64,000 bases of DNA from assembly GCF_000002985.6 (NCBI RefSeq), contig NC_003284.9:15748001-15812000 (forward strand), written 5' to 3'. The notes under the pieces are model-generated. The model was not told the origin of the DNA, did no database searches, and saw only the letters and a list, made by a program, of their open reading frames with translations. Origin of the DNA: Caenorhabditis elegans (taxonomy: Eukaryota; Nematoda; Chromadorea; Rhabditida; Rhabditidae). Of the stretch, positions 32,711 to 44,414 are shown in pieces; position 1 is the first letter of the stretch; the number at the start of each line of letters is the position of its first letter. The position numbers were made by a program, and so were the translations under genes.

Positions 32711-33302
32711 AATAGCCATTTCAAAAAATCATGAAAGGTACATTGTTTATCTAAGTGAGTTTATGATACTTTGTCGGACTTAGACCATCGGCCGAGTTTC
32801 ACTGATACTTTGTCGGGCTTAGCCCATCGGCCGATTTGGTGTCAAATATGACGTTTTCATTTAAAATAAGAAACATTTGGTGTCAAATATACTTTCAACT
32901 GAAATGGAATTTTGGTAAACTGAAAAATTATAACATTGCGCGTCAACTGAAGTAGTTTTAATTTAAAAAAAACACACAAAATTACGCAACAGATTGCTTT
33001 TCAATTTTAGTATTCAAATTTAAACTAGCACATTTGAGACGCAATTTTATTTTTTTATATTAAACTTTTCAGAAACCATAACTTTATTCTCCCCGCTACG
33101 AGATTTTCGCGCGCCAAAACAACTGGCTTACGATCTCATGGTTTTTCAATACTTCATTTCACGCGCAATTTTTATGTGCAAATTTAAACCACCACATTTG
33201 ATGGTCGAATTCAAAAGAGAAAGCTTTACACCTAGTTATACGGTAGCTAGAGTTGGCTCCCATGAGCCACTAAAATCACACTTTTTCTGCTAAAATACAA
33301 TT

Positions 33303-34355
33303 TTATTTGAAAACATAAATATTAATTTTTTTAGTTTCAGTGCATCCATTTCGTTTCCATATCTTTATGATTTTGTCGACATTGAAGGTTATTCTCTGAA
33401 AAATACTTATTGAGAAAAAAACATATATTTTTTTAAAGGATTTTTTTTTAAGTTGAAATAATTTATATACTTCTATAACTATATTTTCACCTTTTTTAGC
33501 TGTGACTACTCAAAAGTTTTTTTTCGATAACCTCGCATTTTGAAGTGCCAATTAGCAATTGATTAAATATCAATTTTTTAAAATAAAACAAAATATCATT
33601 GAACACGAAATTGGTGATAAGTATTCACGAATGCACCCGAAACAGGAGTTGAAAACTTTTCTTTGACCTACTTACAGTCCAATGAAAAAGTTCAATTTCT
33701 GTGCCTCTGAAGTAAAGTGAAGCTGAAGAACCTTGCTCGACAATTGTAGAAGAATGACCTTTCAATTTGAAGCGTCTCGTGCCACTGTATACAACTCTGC
33801 ATCGTTGACATTCTCCAGGAGTTTTCCAAACGTTCTTCACAGTTACGTGGTAAACATACATTTTCATTCCTGTAGCCACTTCTGCAAACACACATTCAAG
33901 AAATATAGTTCAAGTATGGGACCAAAATTTGCCGCAGGTGCAGCAAAATTTTGAAGTTTTTGGCAACAACTTTCTCGCATAACATTACTAGAGTTATTTG
34001 AAAGATCGCGTTACTAGCCATAATTTTCTAGTTTGCCCAATTTGTCAAATCTGCCGAATTTTTCAAGCTCTGCAGTTATGGAGAGTTGCCGCATAGTTTT
34101 GATTAGGAACTCACTGATAGGGTACATGTTTGTGTGCACTTGAACACAAGCTCCGTTCTTATTCGAATGCTGTTTCGGAATATCCGTGATCTTGTCAGTT
34201 TTGATTTGGTTTGTGCAACTTGTAGCATGGAGAGATAACGTAACGGGGACATAACCAAAATATTGGGAAGTGAAAATGTTAGTCTTATTTGAAAAAAAAA
34301 TCACTAAAAAGCTTATAAAAATCGAAAAAATCAAAATTGATACAGTCCTACACAC
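33303..34355 (-). CDS. Uncharacterised secreted or anchored protein, 179 aa
   Basis: Three exons join in frame: 34355-34115, 33881-33676 and 33395-33303 (540 nt). The N-terminus MCRTVSILIFSIFISFLVIF is a signal peptide or signal anchor. The rest includes SQYFGYVPVTLSLHATSC, CVQVHTNMYPI, MKMYVYHVTVKNVWKTPGEC with QRCRVVYSGT, and a basic tail (IWKRNGC). It has six Cys after the hydrophobic start, compatible with an extracellular beta-rich domain. I do not recognise the family. Splice sites are canonical and no disabling mutation is seen. Confidence 0.72.
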
Positions 34356-34616
34356 AATAAGTCAGAATCATCAAGGGGGCTATCACACAGATACCCAATA
34401 AAAGGGGCTGAAATATCTCTACTGATGCTACCTAACCTAACGAATCCTAAAAAACTAAAATAAATTTTCAAGCAACTACTAAAAAGATAATCACTGCATC
34501 AAACATCCCAGGAACCTGAAAACTTTGATATTAAACTAGAATAGTGCAAATTTAAAAAAATTTAAAATTGGCAAATTCAACCAATAATTTGAAATTATAT
34601 AATTTGAAATTATATA

Positions 34617-35858
34617 TCAGGTTGTCCCATAAGTTTTTGTACTATTTTTTTTTTGAAAAAAATTTATTTCTCTCAAGCGACAAGTAGTACTATTCACACA
34701 AGTATTCACCATTAGTGTCCACCACTTGTTGCCATTTACTAGGTAACATCATGATGCCACGGGAGAAGAAATCCGGCGAACGCGATGAGAAGAAAGTGGA
34801 GAGTTCAGTTTTGAGATGCTCTTCGTCGTCGAATTGCTTGTCGCGCATGTAGTCACTGAGAGACAAGAACAAATGGTAGTCGGTTGGTGCAAGATCTGGA
34901 GAATATGGTGGATGCGGTAAAACAGTCCAACCAAGATCTTGCAGCTTTTGGAAAGTCTTCTTGGCGACATGAGGCCTAGCATTATCGTGAAGAAAATATA
35001 GTTTTTCATATTTTCCGTTGGTCTTTTCTGCAACTCGGTCCAATTGGGCACAATAGTAATCAGCAGTGATAGTTTTATCAGTTGGCAACAATTCCCAGTG
35101 CACGGGTCCTTGAACACCCCACCAGACACAGATCATAATCTTTTTTGGGTGAAGATCAGGCTTTGGCGTCGGTATTCCTTTCTCACCGATCGGAAGCCAT
35201 TGACGTTTTCTGGAATGGTTAACATAGAGCACCCACTTCTCATCTCCAGTAACCAGATTGTTCAGCCAATCGAACTTTCGACGAAAAGTTAGAAGTTGAG
35301 TACAAACGTTGACCCGAGTGAGCTTCTGTGATGCCGAAAGTTCATGAGGCACCCAAATTCCAAGTTTTGAAGTAAAACCAAGGCGACCCAAGTGACGTGC
35401 AATTGTGCTATGACAACACTCAAGCTTCTCTTCCATTTCACGAAGACTAAGACGAGGCTCTTCCTCCACCAGCTTCACTAGGTCTTCTTCATTTAACTCT
35501 ACCGGTCGCCCAGAACGTTCTATTTCTTCGAGACTGAAGTCGCCGTTCTTGAACTTTTGAAACCAACTCTTTGCTGTATTATAAGAGAGTGCTCCCTCAC
35601 CCATCGCACCGCATATGTTTCGTTCCGCTTCCATTGCTGAATGACCAAGACGAAATTCATAAAGAAGAAGCAATCTAACGTCTCGACGTTCAAGTTTGAT
35701 GATTGTCATCGTGGCAAAGTAGAAATGGATGAAATGAATCTTTTCTGAAAGGGGACGACCCGACCTTGACACGACCTACGATGAAAAAATTTTAAAACTT
35801 TCTAGAAGTTTTGGAAAAATATTTGAAAAAAAGTACAAAAACTTATGGGACAACCTGA
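34617..35858 (-). mobile_element. Full-length mariner element
   Basis: 1242 bp bounded by inverted repeats TCAGGTTGTCCCATAAGTTT at the left and AAACTTATGGGACAACCTGA at the right, flanked on both sides by TA. The transposase ORF spans most of the element. Intact ends, intact ORF and intact TA duplication indicate a young insertion. Confidence 0.96.
34690..35772 (-). CDS. Mariner transposase, 360 aa, intact
   Basis: Uninterrupted ORF inside the element. The N-terminal helix-turn-helix region includes LLYEFRLGHSAMEAERNICG and the linker motif WFQKFKNGDFSLEEIERSGR with P. The catalytic core shows VTGDEKWVLYVN (first D), LHDNARPHVA (second D) and HPPYSPDLAPTDYHLFLSL (third D). These are the mariner signatures; third-D spacing looks like D34D. 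The usual length is about 345 aa and the extra residues are at the N-terminus, so a downstream Met (MTIIKLERRD) may be the true start. Confidence 0.95.
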   Translation of the reverse strand: MSRSGRPLSEKIHFIHFYFATMTIIKLERRDVRLLLLYEFRLGHSAMEAERNICGAMGEGALSYNTAKSWFQKFKNGDFSLEEIERSGRPVELNEEDLVKLVEEEPRLSLREMEEKLECCHSTIARHLGRLGFTSKLGIWVPHELSASQKLTRVNVCTQLLTFRRKFDWLNNLVTGDEKWVLYVNHSRKRQWLPIGEKGIPTPKPDLHPKKIMICVWWGVQGPVHWELLPTDKTITADYYCAQLDRVAEKTNGKYEKLYFLHDNARPHVAKKTFQKLQDLGWTVLPHPPYSPDLAPTDYHLFLSLSDYMRDKQFDDEEHLKTELSTFFSSRSPDFFSRGIMMLPSKWQQVVDTNGEYLCE

Positions 35859-35946
35859 TAATTACAATTTGAAAAAAAAAAAAAATATTAAAAAAAAAAG
35901 AGTTTATTAAAAAATAAAATATCTCATATATTAGACTGCATAATCG

Positions 35947-38582
35947 TCACAGCAAAACGTCACCGTCCTCTGATATTGCGCTTCTGAAATTAAAATACTT
36001 AAATCATTTTTATCATGTTTTGTCAACTATTGCCGGATAAGATTTTTTGGAGTTGACACCACTCTGAAAAAAACGAGCCCGGACTACCCACAAATTCAAA
36101 CAAGCCATCTAAAAAAACTGACTTGAATGATGAATTAATCCACTTCAAGGAGCTCCACTGAAAATTGGTCCTAACTTTGTCAATTTCTTCTATTATATAT
36201 TTTGCATTGCCAGTTTGAGAACATTTTGTAACACGGAGAAATCTGGAAATTTGATCATTGTATGCACAAGAAAACTTTTAAATTGTTTGATTTAGGTAAG
36301 GAAGTAAAAAAGAACTCATTGAGCACAGAAGATTAACATTTGAACAATGAAGTCTATTATTAAAATATATAGTTTAAATGGGACACTAAATATATTTAAT
36401 ATTTGTTTAATTGCGAATTTTTTTCTAAAAAATCTACCTGGGTTGCTTTCTCGCATAGAATGCAGCAAAGAATTCTGCTTTGAAGATGTACAATTTATCT
36501 CTGACAGGCTCATCATTCACGAATATCTCGACGTTGGTTTTTGTGGTTGTATTCTTCAAATGGTCCCCACGTTTGTCAGTAACTTTTAATATGTCCAAGT
36601 GAGTATCATAGATATATGCACCGATTCGATCATTTACAGTCTTTATTCCAATTGTGTATTCTTGTTTCATATCGTGTGTCGCCGGTGTAATTTATTCGGC
36701 TTTTTTGCAAACGTGGTAGAAGTATAATGGTAGGCCGACTGAAATATTGCGATGTTTTGAATTGACAAAATTGCCATAAATTCTGAAAAACCACAAAAGA
36801 AAATCGTGATTTTACAATTTTGGCTAAATTCTCAGTCTTCAAACTCCGCCCACTCCACCTGATTGGTTCAAGGGTAGGCGGAGCGATTGGCTAATTGGTC
36901 GGGGAGTTCTCATTTGGGAGGGATTTTAAAAACCCTGATTTTTTCGTTTGGAACATTCAAAATTCGGTCAACTTGACTCTCTCATAATCTTGCTTCTCTC
37001 ATAATTTAAATGGAAGAGTTTGCCGAATTAGGCCAATTTGGCTCGGCCATATCTGGGTAGATTTACCGCGCGTTGCGTGTCGCGTCGCGGCTCGATTTTA
37101 GTTGTAAAACTAAATGTATTTGTCCGTGTGGAGTACACGACTTTCCCACGCGTTGTCCGGCGGGCGATTGTCAATAGAGCGCTAAAAATTCAATGAGGAA
37201 GGCCATAACCCCATGTGATTGGTTCAAAAGTGGGCGGTGCGAATCGCAGATTGGTCAGTTTTTTTTTTTGACAATTTCCAATAGATTTTGCGATTTATGG
37301 TCATTTTTGGCCGATTTTCATGCAATGTTTCAAGCATATTCAAGTGCTTTTTCAAAATTCTAGGAAACTTCCAGATTTTCAGGCAAATTTCAAAGCATTT
37401 TCAATTTTGGCAAATTTTTATTTTTTTAATCTAGAATTATCAAAATGTGCACTCACTCACGATAAATCCTTAGAGAGCAACATTTCCAGGACGAGAACTC
37501 GGCTGAGCATGTCGTTACTCTGAAAAGTTAGTACTTTAAAACTACGGTTCTCAGAAAACAGTAAACTTACAGTTCGGGTACCCAATAACTGTTGGAATCC
37601 AGAATAGTGATCCACCTCAGAATTTGAGAGGGGGGGGGGCAGAACATGGAAATACACAAAAAAATTGAACAAAATCAAAAAGGTAGGCACTCACACAAGA
37701 AACCAGGTAAAGGGGGGGGGGGTTAGGAAAAAGTTTGTAACAATAGTAAACCTACAAAAGAAAAGCCAAAATACAATTTAATTAAAACAATTTTTAAAAA
37801 AAACTTAAAGTGAGGAAAATTAAATTAGTCAAGCTGAATAAGTGAGGGGGAAGGGTCATGTCACAATACAAGCAATGGAAAATAACAAAAAAAAGGAATA
37901 GTTAAAAATCAAATAATTATAGGATATTGAACCCATTGTCTTAAATTCCATATTGAAGTCTTATTAAAATGATTTATTAACAATTTTTTGAAAAAAAAAA
38001 AAAATTCAAAAAGTGTGCTTCATAGTTCAAATTTCCATTTCCAGGTTTCTCTCTTTCTGGGGCATTTTCTGAAATTTGAACTGGGTTAAAAATTATTTTC
38101 AAAAAACATTTAATTTCGTATAATTTTTCCTACTATTATAAATTCTTATTTGTTTATGATATTTTTCTAAAAATTGCGGATGTTCATATTTCAAGGAGGG
38201 TCACTGTGAATTTAAAGGTAGAGTACCGAACTTTGAAACTTTACTTTTTTTTAGACCCAATATGGTCCAAAACTACCAAATTTCGTAATGAGGCATTTTG
38301 AAAAATTTTAAACAAAAAAAAATTTGGTCGCTTACAGTTTTGGAAAATAGGTTTTTTTTTCAGCTAAAGTCTCAAATTTCGGCAACTTCTTGGTGTATCG
38401 CAACTTCTCAATTGTATCATATTTGTGCCCATTTACATTAATTTTAAAATTTTGGTGGGGGGGGGGGGGGGGGGGGGAAGGGCAGGTACACTACACAATT
38501 ACCCAAAAAGCATACCCTGTTTTCGTCCTTATTTTCCAGGCTTTCTGCTATCATCACGAGTAGTCCACTTTGACTGGCGGGT
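35947..38582 (-). pseudogene. Multi-exon gene with one in-frame stop, family unknown
   Basis: Six exons join with matching phases: 38582-38516, 37615-37571, 37519-37461, 36782-36438, 36242-36123 and 35983-35947. They encode PASQSGLLVMIAESLENKDE..., VDHYSGFQQLLGTRT, SNDMLSRVLVLEMLLSKDLS, IYGNFVNSKHRNISVGLPLY FYHVCKKAE, then a TAA at 36692-36694, then ITPATHDMKQEYTIGIKTVN onward to SAISEDGDVLL. The coding signal is equally good on both sides of the stop. This suggests a single A-to-T nonsense change, or alternatively that translation starts at the downstream ATG (36670), giving 129 aa. Possible further exons near 38.65 and 38.8 kb do not join cleanly. The product is not recognised. Confidence 0.5.
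38457..38477 (+). repeat. Uninterrupted G tract of 21
   Basis: A run of 21 G after TTGGT, within an intron of the preceding gene. Runs of 10-11 G occur at 37630-37639 and 37712-37722. Confidence 0.95.
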
Positions 38583-38924
38583 CTGCAAAATAAGTCACAG
38601 TTTTTGTTTGAAAGAATTCAATCAGAAACTGACGTCGTGGTTCAGAATTTTTGGATCACCTGTGGCATCGCTGAAAAACATAAAAAAATTAGAACCGAAT
38701 CCGAGAGAGCTAACCATGCCCAATCTTATAGAACTGGAAAAATGACACTGTCAAAAATAGTAGACGAGTTTTTGCAGCATCTCCTCCTATCAGCATCAAA
38801 CCATATTTTGCCATGTCCCGTTCCATGTTCAATTTTAATGCCACTCATAAGGTCACCTGGAAATAGAAAATTATTTTGAATATCTCAGTTAGTTAAGTTC
38901 AGGATTGCTCAGGATTGCAAATCG

Positions 38925-39305
38925 GCACACTGCCGGAATTGAAAATTTCTGGCAAATTGATAATTTGCCGGAATTGAAAATTGCCGGCAAATTGGCAAAC
39001 CGGCAATTTCCCGAAAATTTTCGGCAACTTGTGGTTTTGCACATTTTTTTTGGAAATTTCAGAATTTCAATTTAAATCAGCAAAATTCCCTTAGATCCCT
39101 CTGAAAACTTCCGGCAAATTGATATTCGGGATACGGCAACCGGCAATTTGCCGGAATTGAAAATTTCCGGCAAATCGGCAAACCGGCAAATCAGCTAACC
39201 GGCAATTTGCCGGAATTGAAAATTTTCGGCAAATAGGCAAACCGGCAAATCAGCTAACCGGCAATTTGCCGAAATTGCCACAAAATACATTTAGAACGGC
39301 AATTT
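38925..39305. repeat. CGGCAATTTGCCGG dispersed repeats
   Basis: Clustered inverted words such as CCGGCAATTTGCCGGAATTG and GCAAATCGGCAAACC. Confidence 0.78.
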
Positions 39306-39566
39306 GGAACGGCCCACCTATGATCTGAGCCTGACGAGTTAATCGGAAACCGTGATAGTTCTAAAAGGCCTGAAAAAGGTTCGGAGAGCCCATTCCCTGG
39401 GCTTAGTTCAGGTTAAATTCAGGAAAAAACTCACGTCTTTGACGCCACCTTTGCCAGTTCAAAGTTTGACTTTTAAAAAATTTGAAAAAAAAATCAGTTG
39501 ACCATCCAACAGACGGTCTGAAATAAACACATAACAATATAATAATTACTAAAAAAAAGAACAAAA

Positions 39567-39744
39567 ATGATTCGTTCTCTGCAGTTCTTCGTTGATTTCC
39601 AAGAACATCGCCCTATTTCTGTAAGTAAACAAGTTTTAAAAAATTAAATGATTTTTCATTTTACTTACTAGTCTTTCTTGGCTTCAGTTTTTTGGCATTC
39701 TTCAAAACTTCGGAATTTTCATGCGAATCTCCTCCTTACTCTAC
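39567..39744 (+). CDS. Possible small gene interrupted by a Tc3-like element
   Basis: ATG at 39567 opens MIRSLQFFVDFQEHRPIS to a GTAAGT donor. A second exon after TTACTAG (39672) reads SFLASVFWHSSKLRNFHANL with LLTL and runs into the transposon at 39745. On the far side of the element (41747 on) the frame would continue GDFNCSGRHL to a TGA followed by AATAAA. Short and without a family; a weak call. Confidence 0.28.
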
Positions 39745-41746
39745 AGTGCGTCCAACTTCTATAGCACCCCCCTCTAATTTGGCGGTTTGGAGCTTTTCAA
39801 AATATTTTCAGGAAAAGTGTTAGTGCAGTTCGATAGCAAATGTTGAAAAACCTATGCTCCCCAATTTTTATTATGATATCTCAAAAATCACGGAAATTAG
39901 GTCAAAATATCGGAAAAATGGCCGTCCAACTTCTATAGCACCCCCTCTGATTTTTGACAATTTTCGGTAAAATCGGGGGTTTCTTTGTAATTCATCAATT
40001 TATTTTGTGAATAATTTCACACCAAAATGATCAGACGGTTTCAGTTTTACATTTAAAAAATAAATATACCGCTTGAAAACACGTGGAATGCCTGGGATTG
40101 TTCTGGAACGTTCTTATTTGCTTCAGAGGCCATATCTCGGCTCCCAATCGGTTTCGCAACACCAAACTTTTTCAAAATGTTCTTCTCCGTCTAGTTATTA
40201 CTATGTAATTAGTTGCAGAGAACATTCATTCATATTAACCAAATGGAAAAGGGAGTAACTGCAGTGATTTTTAGAAGGCTTGATTTAACTCTGGAAACGA
40301 GCGTTTGGAGGCGCAGAGATAATGATTGAGAATACATTTTCGACAAAAAATTACTAAATTATAACAACAATTGAAAATTATATTATATGAACATCAAATC
40401 CGTGGAAATCCATAGATAAATCAAATGCCAGACTAATTGTCGCATGTTAGCTTGAGAAAACTACTTGCGGCCTCGCTTTGCCTTTGTCCTCTTTTTTGAG
40501 CGGTCTCGTGAACTCGTCCAAATAAAATTTCAAAGACTTCTAATAAAAATCGAAGCTTCAAAGATATTTAAATCATATGAGCTGAAATTCTGTACCATAC
40601 AAAGTCAAAACCTTCAGCTCTGCGCCTCCAAACGCTCGTTTCCAGAGTTAAATCAAGCCTTCTAAAAATAAAAAAAATAAAAAAAATAAAAAAAAAAAAA
40701 AAAAAAAAACTCCCTTTTCCATTTGGTTAATATGAATGAATATTCTTTACAACTAACTATATAGTAATAAATAGACGGAGAAGAACATTTTGATAAAGTT
40801 TGGTGTTGCGAAACCGATTGGGAGCCGAGATATGGCCTCTGAAGCAAATAAGAACGTTCCAGAACAATCCCAGGCATTCCACGTGTTTTCAAGTGGTATA
40901 TTTATTTTTTAAATGTAAAACTGAAACCGTCTGAACATTTTGGTGTGAAATTATTCGAAATTTTATTTGGACGAGTTCACGAGACCGCTCAAAAAAGAGG
41001 ACAAAGGCAAAGCGAGGCCGCAAGTAGTTTTCTCAAGCTAACATGCGACAATTAGTCTGGCATTTGATTTATCTATGGATTTCCACGGATTTGATGTTCA
41101 TATAATATAATTTTCAATTGTTGTTATAATTTAGTAATTTTTTGTCGAAAATGTATTCTCAATCATTATCTCTGCGCCTCCAAACGCTCGTTTCCAGAGT
41201 TAAATCAAGCCTTCTAAAAATCACTGCAGTTACTCCCTTTTCCATTTGGTTAATATGAATGAATGTTCTCTGCAACTAATTACATAGTAATAACTAGACG
41301 GAGAAGAACATTTTGAAAAAGTTTGGTGTTGCGAAACCGATTGGGAGCCGAGATATGGCCTCTGAAGCAAATAAGAACGTTCCAGAACAATCCCAGGCAT
41401 TCCACGTGTTTTCAAGTGGTATATTTATTTTTTAAATGTAAAACTGAAACCGTCTGAACATTTTGGTGTGAAATTATTCACAAAATAAATTGATGAATTA
41501 CAAAGAAACCCCCGATTTTACCGAAAATTGTCAAAAATCAGAGAGGGTGCTATAGAAGTTGGACGGCCATTTTTCCGATATTTTGACCTAATTTCCGTGA
41601 TTTTTGAGATATCATAATAAAAATTGGGGAGCATAGGTTTTTCAACATTTGCTATCGAACTGCACTAACACTTTTCCTGAAAATATTTTGAAAAGCTCCA
41701 AACCGCCAAATTAGAGGGGGTGCTATAGAAGTTGGACGCACTGTAG
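39745..41746. mobile_element. Tc3-like non-autonomous foldback, about 2.0 kb
   Basis: Bounded by TACAGTGCGTCCAACTTCTA with TAGCACCCC and its exact inverse, so TA target bases flank CAGTGCG ends. The terminal pattern CAGTG...TTCTATAG.ACCCCC is that of Tc3 inverted repeats (known family feature). The arms are almost identical for roughly 780 bp (39745-40530 against 40963-41746). The middle 430 bp contains a further inverted copy of an inner arm segment (40707-40945). No transposase. Confidence 0.85.
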
Positions 41747-42853
41747 GTGATTTTAATTGTAGCGGTAGACATCTGTGAATAAAACAAGTTAACAATGAAT
41801 AATTTTTTTGGGTTTTATTGATTGAAATAGAGACATTTGTCAAAAAGAAGTATCAAATTCAAAAAAATAAAAAATATATTCCAATTTTTTCAAGCATTCA
41901 CCAAAATTACTTCAGTAATGTCTGACTACTGATTTTATCGGGAATTTCACGTGGAGTCAGAGTGTCCCATTTCGGTTAGATCTACAAAAAAATAAAAGAG
42001 TTGAGACGCAGAGTTCTCAACTGATTTTTCGAGCAAAACATTCCCGCATTTTTGTAGAGAAACCAGTGCTGGGACAGCCTGACATCACGTGAAATTTATA
42101 CTGATATGTTATTTTTTATGCATTTTTTTGCATGACGAAAAATGTTAACGATTAAAAAAAATGAAAACCGAAAACCACTAGGAATAGAAACAAAGTTTAG
42201 AAAAAAAAACTCACGATATTTAATTTTTTGGGTGAAATTTAGGGATTTCCAAGCTGTAACCAGAAAAAAACTGGCACTTCGATGTTTGACAGTTGTCTTT
42301 TTTACAATGTACAACCCAACCACCACTTCAATTTCTATTTTGTTGATTTTCGTTTGATGTTGATCTGTAAAATTAACTTTTCTCGGTTCGATTTTCAAAA
42401 ATAGTTCAGACAAAAATCAATACTTTTTTTTGAGTATAAATATTTCAGTACATAGTACTTTTTAAGAACTTTGTAAAATTTAGCTACCGACAATATTGAC
42501 TGAAATCGTGACGAGACCAACAACGTTCATGTTGTTTCACGTTTTTGTAAAAAACTGATATCAAATTTTAACAACAAAAAACTCACAGTATTGATCGCAA
42601 AAATAGTTCCCCTTTAGTTCGAACACAAGCGAAAGGCTGCTGGTCGTGTCACCCCTCTCTCCAATGTCCGCTTCTCCGTTTCTTAGCCGTAATGCACGTA
42701 GAAGGAGGAGTGATATTGAAAAGAGGGTATGTGCGATTTTCAATGCCAAACATCCTTTTGATCTGGAAAGTGCAGTTATGAATAGGTTTCAAAATTTGTA
42801 GCAATATGTAGATTGGAAGGCGTGCTGGAGAAAAAATGTTTGTCTTCATACTA

Positions 42854-43041
42854 GCACGTGGTGCCAGAGTGTCCCATTTCAGCTTGATCTACGAGGATCT
42901 ACAAAAAATACGGGAGTTGAGACGCAGGGTTTTCAACTGATTTTGCATGATTAGGAACGTGCTGACGTCACATATTTTTGTGCAAAAAATTCTCGCATTT
43001 TTTGTAGATCAAAACGAGATGGTACCGCCTGGCACCACGTG
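42854..43041. repeat. CACGTGGTGYCAGAGTGTCC foldback
   Basis: CACGTGGTGCCAGAGTGTCC at the left and its near inverse ending CACCACGTG at the right. Inner words GATCTACAAAAAAT are inverted too. Relatives at 41947-42092 and 55502-55660. Confidence 0.8.
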
Positions 43042-43265
43042 TACTAGCCAAAAATTTGTCATGCTGTGCAAGTTGGACATTCTATTTGGTATCGAGGAAA
43101 AATAGCTTTTTGATAACGCAACTATTGAACATTATGGAAGACAGCTCAATTGTTTGAAATAATAACGATATGAACATCTGATAACCACCAAATTGTATAC
43201 AACTATAGTGAAAGCTTATGCTCCAATTTTTAATTTGAAAAAATTACCGTTCACTAGTAGACCTC

Positions 43266-43636
43266 TCAATCAGGGCTGGGACCAAAAAATTAAATGTTGT
43301 GTCATAGCTTCAATACCTTTAATAGTGGTGAACTGAAATTTTTGCCACAAATAAGTATTTATCAAGAGTTCATTTTAAGATTGAATTTTTTTTTGAAAAA
43401 TTGCGGCTTACGGGATCCCATTTGATACCAAAAAAAATAACCAAAAAAATAACGACCAGCAAAAGTTGATCTACTGAAATTCTGCTACAAGAAAAGTTCA
43501 ACCTAAAACTGTTATCTTATTCGGTGGGTTAAGATCTACGTCTGTGGTAATTTTCATAACTTTTCATTTTCCGTCCGGTAGTTTTTTGTTTCAACACATT
43601 TTTTGGTGTTTTTTTTTTTGGAAGTCCCAGCCCTGC
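43266..43636. repeat. CAGGGCTGGGA foldback
   Basis: TCAGGGCTGGGACCA at the left and AGTCCCAGCCCTGCT at the right. Confidence 0.72.
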
Positions 43637-44414
43637 TCTCAATGCATAAACGGACATCACACATGCGGGAGGAGGCTCAGTTGCTCATCATAACAGAGTC
43701 AATCATAAGAAGGTGTTGTGTGTATCGCCTACAGCAGAAGGAAGAGGTCAGTGTTAGGGTCGGATTACAATAGTCGCGCATAAACATTTTTCTGCGGTGT
43801 TTTTATAAGAAAAGAAATAAGCTAAAGAAAGACAGATGGGTTCAAAAAATTAAGTTTTAGCAATCTAAGATGATTAAGTCATTGTATTTCTTATATTAAT
43901 TTTCAGCTGGTCATTTGACTGGATTAATGAAGAAAATTCAGCCAAACCGAATGGCAAAACTGAAAAATACCTCCTAATAGGCTACTCTTACTATGACCGT
44001 GCCCATATGATTTTATTGATTGGCACTGTGGGCAGAGAGAAAGGGAGAGGGGGGACTGTGTGTATGTGTGAAGACTCCAAGCTAAGGGGGGTGTAGCGCC
44101 AAGCTCCTCTCGTTGTCTCTTTTAGCTACAACATGTATCTCTCGCATGTGATTGTATTGATTGGCATGGGTGGCAGCGAGACGGGGGACGGTGTGCGATA
44201 GATTTTTTAAAACATATTCTGTGCACAATTGCAAAAGACATGATAATCAAGTATTCATAAAAATGAATGTAATCAAGCAAAAATTAATCAAGTTAAAGGT
44301 TAGCCAGCCCATCACTCGTTTTGTCTATGACAACGATTTAGTGATATTCGTTCATGAACAATGCCTCTGGAGTGTCCACCTCTTGGAGCAGATAGCCATC
44401 GAGATACACTTAAA

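Larger units (their letters stand above)
29366..33302. other. Repeat-rich intergenic region
   Basis: No supported gene. Contains the palindrome 29524-29880, a truncated AAAGGTGG foldback at 30408-30592, related blocks at 30593-30690, 30853-30950 and 32190-32330, a hairpin element at 32521-32710, and a direct duplication at 32762-32840 (ATACTTTGTCGGRCTTAG). Confidence 0.65.
41747..44414. other. Foldback-rich region, no supported gene
   Basis: Holds foldbacks at 41947-42092, 42854-43041 and 43266-43636. A spliceable minus-strand ORF near 42.6-42.8 kb starts hydrophobic (ALKIAHTLFSISLLLLRA) but finds no partner exons. 44090-44190 resembles the inverse of 63840-63990 (shared CCAAGCTCCTCTCGTTGTCT). 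Confidence 0.6.

Noticed and set aside
40073-41415. Repeated 61-76-aa ORF (MKTRGMPGIVLERSYLLQRP...) in both orientations
   Set aside because: Encoded by the arms of the Tc3-like foldback. It is no transposase and lacks domain features.
42561-42849. Possible signal-peptide exon (ALKIAHTLFSISLLLLRA...)
   Set aside because: No ATG in frame and no downstream exon; surrounded by foldback elements.
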